Assembly (NCBI GenBank): GCA_044375555.1
Contig: JBILML010000010.1
Location: 1 to 64,000 of the forward strand
Source: UBA967 sp044375555
GTDB lineage: Bacteria; Verrucomicrobiota; Verrucomicrobiia; Chthoniobacterales; Terrimicrobiaceae
Length of the DNA: 64,000 nucleotides
Direction of reading: 5' to 3'
The translations under genes and the position numbers were made by a program. Positions 35,080-43,983 of the stretch are shown piece after piece. The notes beneath the pieces were generated by a model. It saw nothing but the letters and a program-made list of their open reading frames with translations. It ran no database searches and was not told the DNA's origin. The number at the start of each line of letters is the position of its first letter. Positions within the stretch are counted from its first letter, which is position 1.

Positions 35080-35643
35080 TCAGGCTTTCTCGACCTGCCA
35101 GTATTCGAGGTCCACGAGGGTATCGCGGCCGAAGATGCTGACGGAGACGCGGAGCTTGCCGCGCTCGGGATCGATTTCTTCGACAAGGCCGTTCTGGTTT
35201 TGGAACGGACCATCGGCGACTTTCACTTTGTCGCCCACTTCGAATTGGATCTTGGGTTTGACCGAATCCTCGCGGTCGCGAATCTGTGCAAGCAGGCCGT
35301 CGACCTCTTTTGGACGCATGGGAATCGGACGGTCTTTGGTGCCAGCGAATCCGAGGACGCCATTGGTTTCCTTGATGAAATACCAGGTCTTGTCGATGAG
35401 TTGGTTGTTCTCATCGAGCAGGTGCATGTTGACGATGATGTAACCTGGGAAAAATTTGCGGGTCGTCTCGGTTTTTTTACCGCGCTTGATTTCCTGAACG
35501 CGTTCGGTGGGGATCAGGACCTCGTAAACATGGTCACCCATTTCCTCGGTCGCGATGCGGCGGTCGATGTTTTCCTTAACTTTGGTCTCCTGTCCGGAGA
35601 GCACATGAACAACATACCACTGGTCTTTCGGGGCGATGGGCAT
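35080..35643 (-). CDS. nusG: Transcription termination/antitermination factor NusG
   Basis: 187 residues. The NGN domain starts QWYVVHVLSGQETKVKENID and contains KKTETTRKFFPGYIIVNMHL and WYFIKETNGVLGFAG. The KOW domain is FEVGDKVKVADGPFQNQNGL plus VEEIDPERGKLRVSVSIFGR. NusG ties RNA polymerase to Rho, ribosomes and pausing control. It follows secE by 26 bases as in most bacteria, but a terminator follows instead of rplK. Confidence 0.97.
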   Translation of the reverse strand: MPIAPKDQWYVVHVLSGQETKVKENIDRRIATEEMGDHVYEVLIPTERVQEIKRGKKTETTRKFFPGYIIVNMHLLDENNQLIDKTWYFIKETNGVLGFAGTKDRPIPMRPKEVDGLLAQIRDREDSVKPKIQFEVGDKVKVADGPFQNQNGLVEEIDPERGKLRVSVSIFGRDTLVDLEYWQVEKA

Positions 35644-35669
35644 TGGAAAAAAGTAATTCGGGAGGAGAT

Positions 35670-35885
35670 TCAGGGCTTCGTCAGAAATCCGACGACATTG
35701 ATTAGGATGAAATCAAAAAATGCGATGTAGCCACCAAGGATCAGCATCGCGACAAGAACCACGACGGTCGAGTCGGTGAGTTCCTTGAAACGCTTGAACC
35801 CCTTTTCATTCGGATCCCAAGGCCATGTGGCCTTGCCGAGTTCCACACGAACCTCGGAAGTGAATTTGCGGACTTTGGAAAACAT
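35670..35885 (-). CDS. secE: Preprotein translocase subunit SecE
   Basis: 71 residues, a small SecE with a single membrane helix (VVVLVAMLILGGYIAFFDFI) preceded by the conserved amphipathic region ELGKATWPWDPNEKGFKRFK, where TWP is the hallmark. It stabilises SecY in the protein-export channel. Its position between tRNA-Trp and nusG is classical. Confidence 0.95.
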   Translation of the reverse strand: MFSKVRKFTSEVRVELGKATWPWDPNEKGFKRFKELTDSTVVVLVAMLILGGYIAFFDFILINVVGFLTKP

Positions 35886-35907
35886 CGTTTTTTTAAATAA
35901 GGCGCCA

Positions 35908-35980
35908 CAGGTCAGGAGGGACTCGAACCCCCAACAAGCGGTTTTGGAGACCGCTGCTCTACCAATTGAGCTACTGACCT
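35908..35980 (-). tRNA. tRNA-Trp (anticodon CCA)
   Basis: On the minus strand a full cloverleaf: acceptor AGGTCAG pairs with CTGACCT, D arm GCTC/GAGC, anticodon loop CTCCAAA with CCA, T arm GGGGG TTCGAGT CCCTC. The terminal CCA is not encoded; the discriminator is G. It lies between tuf and secE. Confidence 0.96.
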
Positions 35981-36013
35981 TTGGATTAAAAAATCCTGCC
36001 TATGGATTGGCGC

Positions 36014-37198
36014 TTAGGCGATAATGTCGGCGACGCGACCGGCACCCACGGTGCGGCCACCTTCGCGGATCGCGAAGCGGATGGTCTTCTCCATGGCGAT
36101 CGGAGTGATGAGCTCGACTTCCACAGAAACATTGTCACCAGGCATGACCATTTCGACACCTTCTGGCAATTTGACAGTTCCGGTCACATCGGTGGTGCGG
36201 AAGTAAAATTGCGGGCGGTAGTTCGAGAAGAATGGCGTGTGGCGGCCACCCTCGTCTTTGGAGAGGACATAGACCTCGGCCTTGAACTTGGTGTGGGGCT
36301 TGATCGAGCCGGGCTTGGCGATGACCTGGCCGCGCTCGATGTCTTCTTTCTTGGTGCCGCGGAGAAGCACGCCGACATTGTCGCCGGCTTCGGCGCTGTC
36401 GAGGAGCTTGCGGAACATTTCGATGTCCGTAACGGTCGTCTTGGCTGTTGGCTTGAGACCGACGATTTCGACTTCTTCCATTTTCTTGAGGATACCGCGC
36501 TCGACACGACCGGTGGCGACAGTGCCGCGACCTTCAATGTTGAACACATCTTCCACAGGCATGAGGAATGGCAGATCCTTTGGACGCTCAGGCGTGGGGA
36601 TGTATTCATCCACGGCAGCCATGAGGTTGATGATTTCTTTTTCGTAGGTGGCGTCGCCTTCGAGGGCCTTGAGCGCGGAACCTTTGACGATCGGAATGGC
36701 GTCGCCAGGGAATTCGTATTTGCTGAGAAGCTCGCGGATTTCCATCTCGACGAGTTCGAGGAGATCTTTGTCATCAACCATGTCGACCTTGTTCATGAAA
36801 ACAACGATCGAAGGCACGCCGACTTGGCGGGCGAGAAGGATGTGCTCACGGGTCTGAGGCATTGGGCCGTCAGCAGCGCTGCAAACGAGGATCGCGCCGT
36901 CCATCTGGGCTGCGCCGGTGATCATGTTTTTGACATAGTCGGCGTGGCCGGGGCAATCGACATGGGCGTAGTGGCGATTTGCGGTCTCGTATTCGACGTG
37001 GGCCGTGTTGATCGTAATGCCGCGCTCTTTTTCTTCAGGAGCTGCGTCGATTTCGTCGTATTTCTTGGCCGTGGCGCCGCCGCTTTTTGCCAAAACGGTG
37101 GTAATTGCTGCGGTGAGTGTGGTTTTGCCGTGGTCGACATGGCCAATCGTGCCGATGTTGACGTGCGGTTTATTGCGCTGGAACTGTTCTTTAGCCAT
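36014..37198 (-). CDS. tuf: Elongation factor Tu
   Basis: 394 residues, the usual length. GTP-binding motifs: GHVDHGKTTLTAAITTVLAK (G1), RGITINTAHVEYET (G2), DCPGHADYVKNMITGA (G3), NKVDMVDDKDLL (G4). Domains 2 and 3 follow with GRGTVATGRVERGILKK and FRTTDVTGTVKLPEGVEMV. It delivers aminoacyl-tRNA to the ribosome. It is flanked by tRNA-Thr and tRNA-Trp and probably co-transcribed with them and secE-nusG. Confidence 0.99.
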   Translation of the reverse strand: MAKEQFQRNKPHVNIGTIGHVDHGKTTLTAAITTVLAKSGGATAKKYDEIDAAPEEKERGITINTAHVEYETANRHYAHVDCPGHADYVKNMITGAAQMDGAILVCSAADGPMPQTREHILLARQVGVPSIVVFMNKVDMVDDKDLLELVEMEIRELLSKYEFPGDAIPIVKGSALKALEGDATYEKEIINLMAAVDEYIPTPERPKDLPFLMPVEDVFNIEGRGTVATGRVERGILKKMEEVEIVGLKPTAKTTVTDIEMFRKLLDSAEAGDNVGVLLRGTKKEDIERGQVIAKPGSIKPHTKFKAEVYVLSKDEGGRHTPFFSNYRPQFYFRTTDVTGTVKLPEGVEMVMPGDNVSVEVELITPIAMEKTIRFAIREGGRTVGAGRVADIIA

Positions 37199-37239
37199 CT
37201 TGGGTTGTTATTTTTTGGTTATTGAGGATCGAGGGAAGG

Positions 37240-37315
<76 letters not shown>

Positions 37316-37450
37316 ATCTGGCGGCTAGGGCCGCATCGTTCGCGCTTCGATCCGCGTGGTTATGTCTCCCGTGGTTGGAGGCGAGGACGCTGACCGCCTG
37401 CACAATCGGCGAGCGGTTGGTGTCATCTCCCCCATCCAATGGGAAGGCAG

Positions 37451-37478
37451 AACCTAGCCGTTCGAATTTTCGTGTCAA
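37451..37478 (-). promoter_or_regulatory. Candidate sigma-70 promoter for tRNA-Thr-tuf-secE-nusG
   Basis: On the minus strand TTGACA (37478-37473) is followed after 16 bases by TAGGTT (37456-37451), a good -35 and a fair -10 element. It is about 135 bases upstream of tRNA-Thr, in the only sizeable gap before the block, and the expected strong expression fits. Confidence 0.55.
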
Positions 37479-37528
37479 AAACAAATTGACGATGTGCGCA
37501 AGGGGCGAAATCGAGCGCCGAGAGAGAG

Positions 37529-38194
37529 TCAACCCTCTGCGGCCCGCGAATGAATTTCGCGGAGCATGGTGGGGGTCACCCCAGCGAGTGACTCGAGGGC
37601 GCCGGTGGCAGCGCCCAATTCCGAGAGGGAATTTGTGGTGGCCACGGCGAGAACGGGGATTCCCGCACGGTGGGCGGCCTCGATGCCGGCGTGGGCGTCT
37701 TCGATCACGAGGCAATCCGCAGGAGCCAGGGCGAGCATTTGGGCGGCAAGAAGGAATACATCCGGCGCGGGCTTGCCGTTTGCGACATCATCTCCACAGG
37801 CCACGGCATCAAAAAATTCCCCGAGCCCCGTGGCGGAAAAAATCGCATCGAGATTTTGGCGGGGTGTCGAGGATCCGATGGCGCAGGGGATATTTTCGGA
37901 GCGAAGGGCCGTGAGCAACTCGCGGGCGCCGGGGAGGATTTGGACGCCGCGATCTCGGACGAGTTCGCGGTAGATCGTCTCCTTGCGTTCCGCGAGTTTG
38001 GAAATCTCCGCGGGATCCTTTGCCCATCCGAGGATTTCCGGAATGATGACTTCGTTCTTTTTTCCGAATCCCCGCTTGAAATGACCTTCGGGTAGCGGCC
38101 TGGAAATTTCTTCGGAGAGGATTTCCCAAGACCGTTCGTGCTCGGCGGAGGAATCGATGACCACTCCGTCCCAATCAAAAATCACACCCTTCAC
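37529..38194 (-). CDS. HAD-superfamily phosphatase/phosphoglucomutase-like
   Basis: 221 residues. HAD motifs: KGVIFDWDGVVIDSSAEHER (nucleophile Asp), IPCAIGSSTPRQN, GKPAPDVFLLAAQMLAL and LVIEDAHAGIEAAHRAGIP. The cap domain is of the beta-phosphoglucomutase/phosphatase subtype, so it may act on a sugar phosphate or phosphoglycolate; the substrate cannot be read. It starts with GTG overlapping the M16 peptidase stop (GTGA), making it the last gene of the long envelope operon. Confidence 0.85.
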   Translation of the reverse strand: MKGVIFDWDGVVIDSSAEHERSWEILSEEISRPLPEGHFKRGFGKKNEVIIPEILGWAKDPAEISKLAERKETIYRELVRDRGVQILPGARELLTALRSENIPCAIGSSTPRQNLDAIFSATGLGEFFDAVACGDDVANGKPAPDVFLLAAQMLALAPADCLVIEDAHAGIEAAHRAGIPVLAVATTNSLSELGAATGALESLAGVTPTMLREIHSRAAEG

Positions 38195-39462
38195 GCAGAA
38201 AGAAGACGGCGAAGCATCTTCACATCCGGGTTGGGACCGACGATGGCCACCGTGATGCAGGATGGATCGAGGATTTGACGGGCGGCCTCGCGGACTTCAT
38301 CGGCAGTCACCCGGCGGATTCGTTCGTTCACAATCTCGGGCTCGATGATTTCGCCGTGGGCGAGGATCGAACCGCCGAGCCGCATGTTCTGGCTGGAGGC
38401 CCGTTCCAACGACATTCGTGCAGACCCGATCGAGTATTCCTTGGCGCGGCGGAGTTCCGCAGCCGGGAGATTTTTTTTGGAAAGCGACTCGCACTGGGCA
38501 AGCACGATCGAAAGGGATTTCTCGATATTGCGACGATCGAGTCCGGCGGAGACGCCGAGGTAGCCGCCATCGTTGAGAGTGAGAATGTGCGAACTCACCG
38601 AGTAGCAGAGGCCGCGTTTCTCTCGGAGTTCTTGGAACAGGCGCGAAGTGGCGTTCGCCCCGAGAACGACATGAAGCAGGAGCGCGGCGTATCGGCGCTC
38701 GTCGCAATGACTGAATCCCGGAAACGCCATCGAGAGCTGAGTCTGTTGGATGTCGCGGTCGATCGCGGCGATTCGTGGTGACTCGGTCGGAGCGGGGCAG
38801 CGTTTTGCCGCAGGCGGCTTGGTTTTGGAAAGTCCCTCCAAAAGCCGCGCGACGGAATCCACCACTTGGTCGTGATCCACTTTACCGGCGGCAGTCACCA
38901 CCGTGCTGGCGGCATTGTAGTGCGATGCCCGATAGGCGCGGAATGCCTCGGCATCCATCGCTTCGATAGTTTGCAGAGTGCCGGTGATCGGCCTTCCGAG
39001 CGGATGGCCCTCCCAGAATTTTCCCTCGAGCAATTCCTCCACCAGCGAGGACGGCTCGTCTTGATACATCAAAATTTCTTCGGCGATAACGCCCCGCTCG
39101 CGATCGATGTCGCGCGGCGCCAGGCGAGGATTCATGTAGAGATCACAAAGCACATCGCACACGCGCGGGAAGTGCTCGGCCGCCGCCGTGGCGTAGTAGC
39201 ATGTCCGCTCCTCGGCGGTGAAAGCATTCATGTCGCCCCCCACCCCCTCGATTTCCTCCATGATCCGTCGGGCGGAGCGGCGGGCGGTGCCTTTGAAAAG
39301 CATATGCTCGATGAAGTGCGAGATGCCGTTGAGTTTTGCCGGTTCGTTGCGACCTCCCACCGAAGCCCAAATGCCCATCGACGCTGTTTCGGCGTGAGGC
39401 ATTTCGCAGGTGGCGACGCGAAGGCCGCCGGGGAGTTTGGTGAGCCGGGTTTTATTTGCCAT
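38191..39462 (-). CDS. M16-family zinc metallopeptidase
   Basis: 423 residues from ATG 39462. The inverted zinc motif HFIEHMLFKGT (HxxEH) and the downstream Glu in AFTAEERTCYYATAAAEHF are intact, so this is an active-type peptidase, of the single-chain size. The second half carries FPGFSHCDERRYAALLLHVV and LREKRGLCYSVSSHI, the usual inactive-lobe text. Such proteins degrade peptides or process periplasmic or cytoplasmic polypeptides. There is no signal peptide. An in-frame ATG at 39474 (MIRPMANKT) is an equally possible start. It overlaps the neighbouring alpha/beta hydrolase gene. Confidence 0.92.
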   Translation of the reverse strand: MANKTRLTKLPGGLRVATCEMPHAETASMGIWASVGGRNEPAKLNGISHFIEHMLFKGTARRSARRIMEEIEGVGGDMNAFTAEERTCYYATAAAEHFPRVCDVLCDLYMNPRLAPRDIDRERGVIAEEILMYQDEPSSLVEELLEGKFWEGHPLGRPITGTLQTIEAMDAEAFRAYRASHYNAASTVVTAAGKVDHDQVVDSVARLLEGLSKTKPPAAKRCPAPTESPRIAAIDRDIQQTQLSMAFPGFSHCDERRYAALLLHVVLGANATSRLFQELREKRGLCYSVSSHILTLNDGGYLGVSAGLDRRNIEKSLSIVLAQCESLSKKNLPAAELRRAKEYSIGSARMSLERASSQNMRLGGSILAHGEIIEPEIVNERIRRVTADEVREAARQILDPSCITVAIVGPNPDVKMLRRLLSA

Positions 39463-40471
39463 CGGTCGAATCATCGGGAGTTCCAGCGGAAGGGTGAAGG
39501 CGCAAAAAATCGACAACGCGCCGGGAAGCTTCGGCCGCGCCGCGTCCGAGCAGAACGAGGTGACCTTGGCCTGGCAGCGTTAGAATCTCAGCGGGAGCAA
39601 AACGGGAGCGATCGCCCGATCCAGCCGGCACCACTTTGTCGCTCGCTCCTTGAACGAGAAGTGTGGGCGTCTTCAATGAACGGATCGAGGCCAAGGGTTG
39701 AGCGAGGTCATTTTCCATTCCAATTTCTCGCGGCGATGGCGGAGCGAGCGAGGAAAGGAGGTCTTGGAATCGCTCGAGCTCGGAAGGCTCTTGAAGAACA
39801 CTGTCGATCCAAGCCAGGCGCTCGACGGGACCACCCGAGGAGGTGAGATCAAACGCCGTTCCAAGAACTTTCTCGGGATCGCGAGCCGCATTTTTTAAAA
39901 ACCAATCCGAGGCCGCATCGCCTCCGACTTGATCAGCCAGCGCCTGAGGAAATGGAATGCCCGCGGCGGGCGGAGTTTCCGAAGTGGCGGCAGAAACCAG
40001 CACCAACGCGGAGGCTCGATCCGGGAAATTTTTTGCAAACTCGATTGCTGCCGAGGCTCCCCAACCGAGGCCGATGACGGAGGCTTGGGAAATTTCCAGA
40101 TAGTCGAGAAGTTGGGCGACCGCTTCGGCTTGGTTTTCCGGCGCAGGGCCCGTGGATAGAGGGGTTCGGAGATAGCCCGGGCGGGAAGGCGTGATGATTT
40201 GAAAACCCTCCTCTTCTAAAAAACCACCGAGGGCGAGAGCTTGATCATAGCCGCCGGGAGCGGAGTGAAAAATCAGCACCGGCGCGCCGGACCCACGCAC
40301 GGCGAATTCCATTTCACCAGCGGGAAGTTTCACCACCTCCGAACGAGCGGCGAGGTCGAGCATCTGACCTGCGCGCCAGGATTGGAACCACGCCAAGTAT
40401 CCGCCAAGGACCAAGAGTCCGAGCACGGCGACCAGAAACAAAATCCTCAGCAGGAGGCGGCGTGGTGTCAT
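39452..40471 (-). CDS. Membrane-anchored alpha/beta hydrolase-fold protein lacking the nucleophile Ser
   Basis: 339 residues. An N-terminal anchor helix (LLLRILFLVAVLGLLVLGGY) precedes an alpha/beta hydrolase fold. Strand and cap segments are visible: PVLIFHSAPGGYDQALALGG, IITPSRPGYLRTPLS, LLDYLEISQASVIG, LVQGASDKVVP (Asp277) and LPGQGHLVLLG (His303). The nucleophile elbow, usually GxSxG, reads GLGWG (134-138): Gly136 replaces the Ser. The protein is thus probably not a normal hydrolase; it may bind a ligand or act on partners. It is tucked between lptF/G and the M16 peptidase in the envelope operon. Confidence 0.85.
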   Translation of the reverse strand: MTPRRLLLRILFLVAVLGLLVLGGYLAWFQSWRAGQMLDLAARSEVVKLPAGEMEFAVRGSGAPVLIFHSAPGGYDQALALGGFLEEEGFQIITPSRPGYLRTPLSTGPAPENQAEAVAQLLDYLEISQASVIGLGWGASAAIEFAKNFPDRASALVLVSAATSETPPAAGIPFPQALADQVGGDAASDWFLKNAARDPEKVLGTAFDLTSSGGPVERLAWIDSVLQEPSELERFQDLLSSLAPPSPREIGMENDLAQPLASIRSLKTPTLLVQGASDKVVPAGSGDRSRFAPAEILTLPGQGHLVLLGRGAAEASRRVVDFLRLHPSAGTPDDSTDGK

Positions 40472-40474
40472 GGT

Positions 40475-41584
40475 TCAGCGTTTCGACAAGCGGAAGAACA
40501 GCACTGTGCCGAGCCCGAAAAATACGAGATTCGGAATCCAGATCAGCATCTGGGGAAAGGCTTCGGCTTTTCCGCGAAAGGTGTCGGCCATCAGAATAAA
40601 AAAGAAATAACTGAAGGCCACGACGAGACTGATCGCGAATCCCACCGAGGTTTCCTTCCTGTGCGTCGTGATGCCGAGAGGAATGGCGATCAGGGCAAAG
40701 GCGATGCAGGAGAGCGAGGTCGAGAAGCGTTTATTCAGCTCCACAAGTGCCTCCAGATGCTTCTTGCCCTCGATCGTTTTGAGCAGCTCCAACAACTCCG
40801 GAAGCGTGTAGGAGCTCAGTCGGCGGTTGGTTTGGAATTCCTTGAAAAACTGGTCGAGCGCCATGGGAAACACTCCCTCTTTCATGACAATCCCCTGTTG
40901 GATTTTCGTGAGGTCGGCCGGATTCTTGGAGTCGCGCTGCTCGAATCTCGCATCGAACAACCTCAGCAGCAGCCGGGAATTTTCGATGTCCGGCTTCAAC
41001 TCGCCCTCCATCGCGTGAATCATTTTGGTAGGGCGGGAACTTTCATCCATCTCGATGACGATGATATTTTGAAGGCGTTCGCCATCCTTGCCGCCGACAT
41101 AGACGCGCCGGTCCGGAAAGGCGTCCACGATCTCATCGGCCCGGAAAAGTGCGGCGGGATTGCTCGTGGCGATATCCACGATCGCTCGGGTCATCGCCTG
41201 CTCAGCGCGGGGGGCGACATCGATATTGATCCAAAAACAAATTCCCGTGAGCAGGACCGACAGAATAAAAACCGGCACGCAAATGCGCGGCACACTGATG
41301 CCGCTGGACTTGAGCGCGATCAACTCGCTATCCGCCGACATGCGACCGAACACCAGCAGGATCGCGGTGAGAAATCCCCACGGAATCGTGAAGGTCAGCG
41401 AAAATGGCAACACGAGCGCCATGAAAGCCAAGACCGTTAAAATCGGAACATCCGGGTTGTTGACGAGGACATTCAGGAGCTCCTTGAAAATATTCCCGAG
41501 AACCAGAACGAGACTGAGGATCAAGACGCCCATGAATGCTGTCACCAGCACACTGGAAGCTACATAACGGTCAAAAATCCTCAT
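40475..41584 (-). CDS. LptF/LptG-family (YjgP/YjgQ) LPS-export permease
   Basis: 369 residues with six membrane helices: two or three at the N-terminus (SVLVTAFMGVLILSLVLVLG, LAFMALVLPFSLTFTIPWGF, ISVPRICVPVFILSVLLTGI), a large periplasmic beta-jellyroll (about 130-265) and three C-terminal helices. The text FGRMSADSELIALKSSGIS is typical. LptF/G with LptB flip lipopolysaccharide out of the inner membrane. Only one of the two paralogues is here; its partner must lie elsewhere. It is 3 bases upstream of the alpha/beta hydrolase gene. Confidence 0.9.
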   Translation of the reverse strand: MRIFDRYVASSVLVTAFMGVLILSLVLVLGNIFKELLNVLVNNPDVPILTVLAFMALVLPFSLTFTIPWGFLTAILLVFGRMSADSELIALKSSGISVPRICVPVFILSVLLTGICFWINIDVAPRAEQAMTRAIVDIATSNPAALFRADEIVDAFPDRRVYVGGKDGERLQNIIVIEMDESSRPTKMIHAMEGELKPDIENSRLLLRLFDARFEQRDSKNPADLTKIQQGIVMKEGVFPMALDQFFKEFQTNRRLSSYTLPELLELLKTIEGKKHLEALVELNKRFSTSLSCIAFALIAIPLGITTHRKETSVGFAISLVVAFSYFFFILMADTFRGKAEAFPQMLIWIPNLVFFGLGTVLFFRLSKR

Positions 41585-41602
41585 CCGGGGCGGGATCGCG
41601 GT

Positions 41603-42559
41603 TTACTCCTCGAAGACTCCCATGCGGCGGAATTTTTCGTAGCGGCTCGTGAGGAGTTTTTCGATCGGGGTCTTGGAGAGGACTTGGAGTTCTTTTTCGA
41701 TCGTCGCCCGGATGTTGTCAGCGGCCTGCTCGGGATTGCAATGGGCGCCACCGGCCGGCTCGGGAATCACGCCGTCCACGAGGCCCATTTTTACGAGATC
41801 GGGAGCGCAGAGTTTCAGCGCCTCGGCGGCTTCGGGAGCGTGTTTGCGATGCTTCCAAAGAATCGCCGCGCATCCCTCGGGGCTGATCACCGAGTAGTAG
41901 GCATTCTCCAGCATGAGCACGCGGTCGGCCACGCCGATCCCCAACGCACCGCCGGACCCACCTTCGCCAATCACGATGGAAACAATCGGAGTCCGCAGGG
42001 TCATCATGTCGCGGATATTGACGGCGATCGCCTCGGCGATGTGACGCTCCTCGGCGCCGATTCCGGGATACGCGCCCGGCGTGTCGATGAAGGCCACAAA
42101 TGGGAATCCAAACTTCTCCGCCATGCGCATCAGGCGAAGGGCCTTTCGGTAACCCTCCGGGTGTGGGCTCCCGAAATTGCGAAGGAGATTTTCCTTCATG
42201 TCGCGTCCCTTTTGCTGACCGATGACCACGCAACGAATGCCGCCAATCGTCGCTAGACCGCCAGGCATGGAGGCATCATCCCCGAAAAGCCGGTCGCCCT
42301 TGAGTTCCACAAAATCGGTGCAGGCCATCCGGACATAATCGAGGAAGAACGGGCGCGCGATGTGGCGCGAGATTTGCACGCGTTGCCAAGCGGTCAGGCT
42401 CCCGTAAACCCTCTCGCGGGTGGCCTCGATTTTGCGCTGTATGCTCTCGATCTCGCTTCGGAGATCGATTTTGCGCTCCTCGGATTGGCGGAGCAACTCC
42501 CCGAGCTTTTGCTCGAGTTCGACGATTGGTTTTTCAAAATCCAGAGTCTGCTTGTTCAT
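41603..42559 (-). CDS. accA: Acetyl-CoA carboxylase carboxyltransferase subunit alpha
   Basis: 318 residues. The N-terminal coiled-coil PIVELEQKLGELLRQSEERK is followed by the crotonase-fold domain: FFLDYVRMACTDFVELKGDR, IGGIRCVVIGQQKGRDMKEN, IDTPGAYPGIGAEERHIAEA, VIGEGGSGGALGIGVADRVL and SVISPEGCAAILWK. It transfers the carboxyl group from biotin to acetyl-CoA for malonyl-CoA and fatty acid synthesis. The partner accD and the biotin subunits are not in the window. Confidence 0.97.
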   Translation of the reverse strand: MNKQTLDFEKPIVELEQKLGELLRQSEERKIDLRSEIESIQRKIEATRERVYGSLTAWQRVQISRHIARPFFLDYVRMACTDFVELKGDRLFGDDASMPGGLATIGGIRCVVIGQQKGRDMKENLLRNFGSPHPEGYRKALRLMRMAEKFGFPFVAFIDTPGAYPGIGAEERHIAEAIAVNIRDMMTLRTPIVSIVIGEGGSGGALGIGVADRVLMLENAYYSVISPEGCAAILWKHRKHAPEAAEALKLCAPDLVKMGLVDGVIPEPAGGAHCNPEQAADNIRATIEKELQVLSKTPIEKLLTSRYEKFRRMGVFEE

Positions 42560-42565
42560 GGCTTG

Positions 42566-43402
42566 TCAGTTGATGGTGACGGGGGTTCCGGTTTTCACGA
42601 GCACATAGATTTCACTGAAATCCTCGGGCTTGAGCACAATTCCAGATGGCATGACTGGAGCCGATCCGTCGGTGGGTGCTGCAGGGGTCGGCTTGATCGT
42701 GGCACCGCCAGCGCCGAGGAGGACGAATCGTTCGCTGTCGCCATAATCCTTGTGACCAAACGGCACGCGAGCCTCGCCCTTGCGCGCCATGCGATCCACG
42801 ACTTTGGTTTCGATCGCGCTCGTGCCGGCGATCTGGAGCGAAACGGCGGGGTATTCCTTAAAGAACTCGCCGTTGTTGAAAATCGTGACTGTCGAATTCG
42901 CGCGGTCCACCACGAGAGCGGCCTCGAATTGCGGCACGAGCAATTGCTGGCCGATCTGGAGATTGATCGAGCTGAGTCCATTCGCCCAGTAGATCAACTC
43001 GGCGTTGCTTTTGTTCTGAGACGCGATGCGCACGAGCGAGTCGCCTTTTTTCACCGTGTAAACAATGTTCATCGGTGTGGCGGCGGGATCCCGGTAGAGG
43101 GCGAGATTGATTCGGCCAAGCACCGCGCGAGCCTCGGCGGATTTCGGAGATTCCGGATGCGCGGCGAGAAATTGGAGCACTGCATCGCGCGCCTGAATCG
43201 TATTTTGCGCCAAGGCCGGTTTCATCGCCTCGAAGGCCGCGATGGAGGGATCGGGGGTCGGCTCCGGCGTGGGGGTCGGCGTGGCCGTCTCCTCGATCAC
43301 ATCGAGCTTCTTGTCCTTGTAATAAAGCTCGTGGAGAAAATAGGTGCTGCCTCCAAGAATGCCCCCGACGAGCAACAAAATCGTGAGTGATTTCAAAAAC
43401 AT
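42566..43402 (-). CDS. LysM protein with degenerate L,D-transpeptidase-like domain
   Basis: 278 residues. An N-terminal membrane anchor (LTILLLVGGILGGSTYFL), a Thr/Pro-rich linker, a helical segment, then LysM (113-157: VYTVKKGDSLVRIASQNKSN through LQIGQQLLVPQ). The rest begins like an L,D-transpeptidase (VVDRANSTVTIFNNGEFFKE) and ends in the family's closing text (FSEIYVLVKTGTPVTI). The catalytic HGT and SxGC(I/V)R parts are missing: where Cys is expected the protein reads PSGIVLKPED. It can bind peptidoglycan but probably cannot cross-link it. It is 6 bases upstream of accA. Confidence 0.83.
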   Translation of the reverse strand: MFLKSLTILLLVGGILGGSTYFLHELYYKDKKLDVIEETATPTPTPEPTPDPSIAAFEAMKPALAQNTIQARDAVLQFLAAHPESPKSAEARAVLGRINLALYRDPAATPMNIVYTVKKGDSLVRIASQNKSNAELIYWANGLSSINLQIGQQLLVPQFEAALVVDRANSTVTIFNNGEFFKEYPAVSLQIAGTSAIETKVVDRMARKGEARVPFGHKDYGDSERFVLLGAGGATIKPTPAAPTDGSAPVMPSGIVLKPEDFSEIYVLVKTGTPVTIN

Positions 43403-43453
43403 AAGCGAAGGGCAAAAGCTACCCGCAGGCTTCCGAAAATGGAAACCCCGAAA

Positions 43454-43978
43454 TCAGGTGAGACCGCGGCGTTTCCACTCGGCGATGTTTTCGCCGGCGG
43501 AGCGCTGGATCATCTCTGTGGTGAACTTCAACAGGCAGACCTCCCAGACATCGTCCACCCCCGCGATCAGCGCGGCAAAAGGATCATCGCCGCGTTTCAA
43601 CTCCTCCTCGATTCGCCCCAGCGCCGCATCCATCGGCTCCTTCACGATCTTTTCGGCGAAATTCGTTTTTCGAAATTGGAATCCGTATCGAAGGATTTTG
43701 GCCATCGAGGCATTCGACTCCATCCACTCGGCGAATTCGCGCGCCTCGTCGCCGAAGCCCTCGAGGAGCACCTTGCTGAAATGCTGAGCGGTGAGAATGC
43801 GTGGTCGCTCCGCCTCGATGGTGCCGGTGCGAACGCGAACGGTATCCACCTCGTCGAGCAATTCGCTCACCAGATTGAAATGGAACCGCGTCGTGCCAAA
43901 GGTCTCGATCGCGCTGTGAGGAGCCACCACCACCCGGGTGTTTTCCATCGCGTAATGAAAGTCGTGGTCTTTGAACAT
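43454..43978 (-). CDS. Conserved-looking protein of unknown function, 174 residues
   Basis: No family is recognised. The protein is soluble and mixed: a beta-rich start (YAMENTRVVVAPHSAIETFG, FHFNLVSELLDEVDTVRVRT), then mostly helices (FSKVLLEGFGDEAREFAEWM, AALGRIEEELKRGDDPFAAL). There are no signal peptide or membrane helices. It is embedded in the envelope operon between the small membrane protein (5 bases upstream) and the LysM gene (51 bases downstream), so it was probably kept for an operon-linked function. Confidence 0.75.
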   Translation of the reverse strand: MFKDHDFHYAMENTRVVVAPHSAIETFGTTRFHFNLVSELLDEVDTVRVRTGTIEAERPRILTAQHFSKVLLEGFGDEAREFAEWMESNASMAKILRYGFQFRKTNFAEKIVKEPMDAALGRIEEELKRGDDPFAALIAGVDDVWEVCLLKFTTEMIQRSAGENIAEWKRRGLT

Positions 43979-43983
43979 GGGGA

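Noticed and set aside
36002..37225. 407-residue plus-strand frame
   Set aside because: Exact antisense of the EF-Tu gene.
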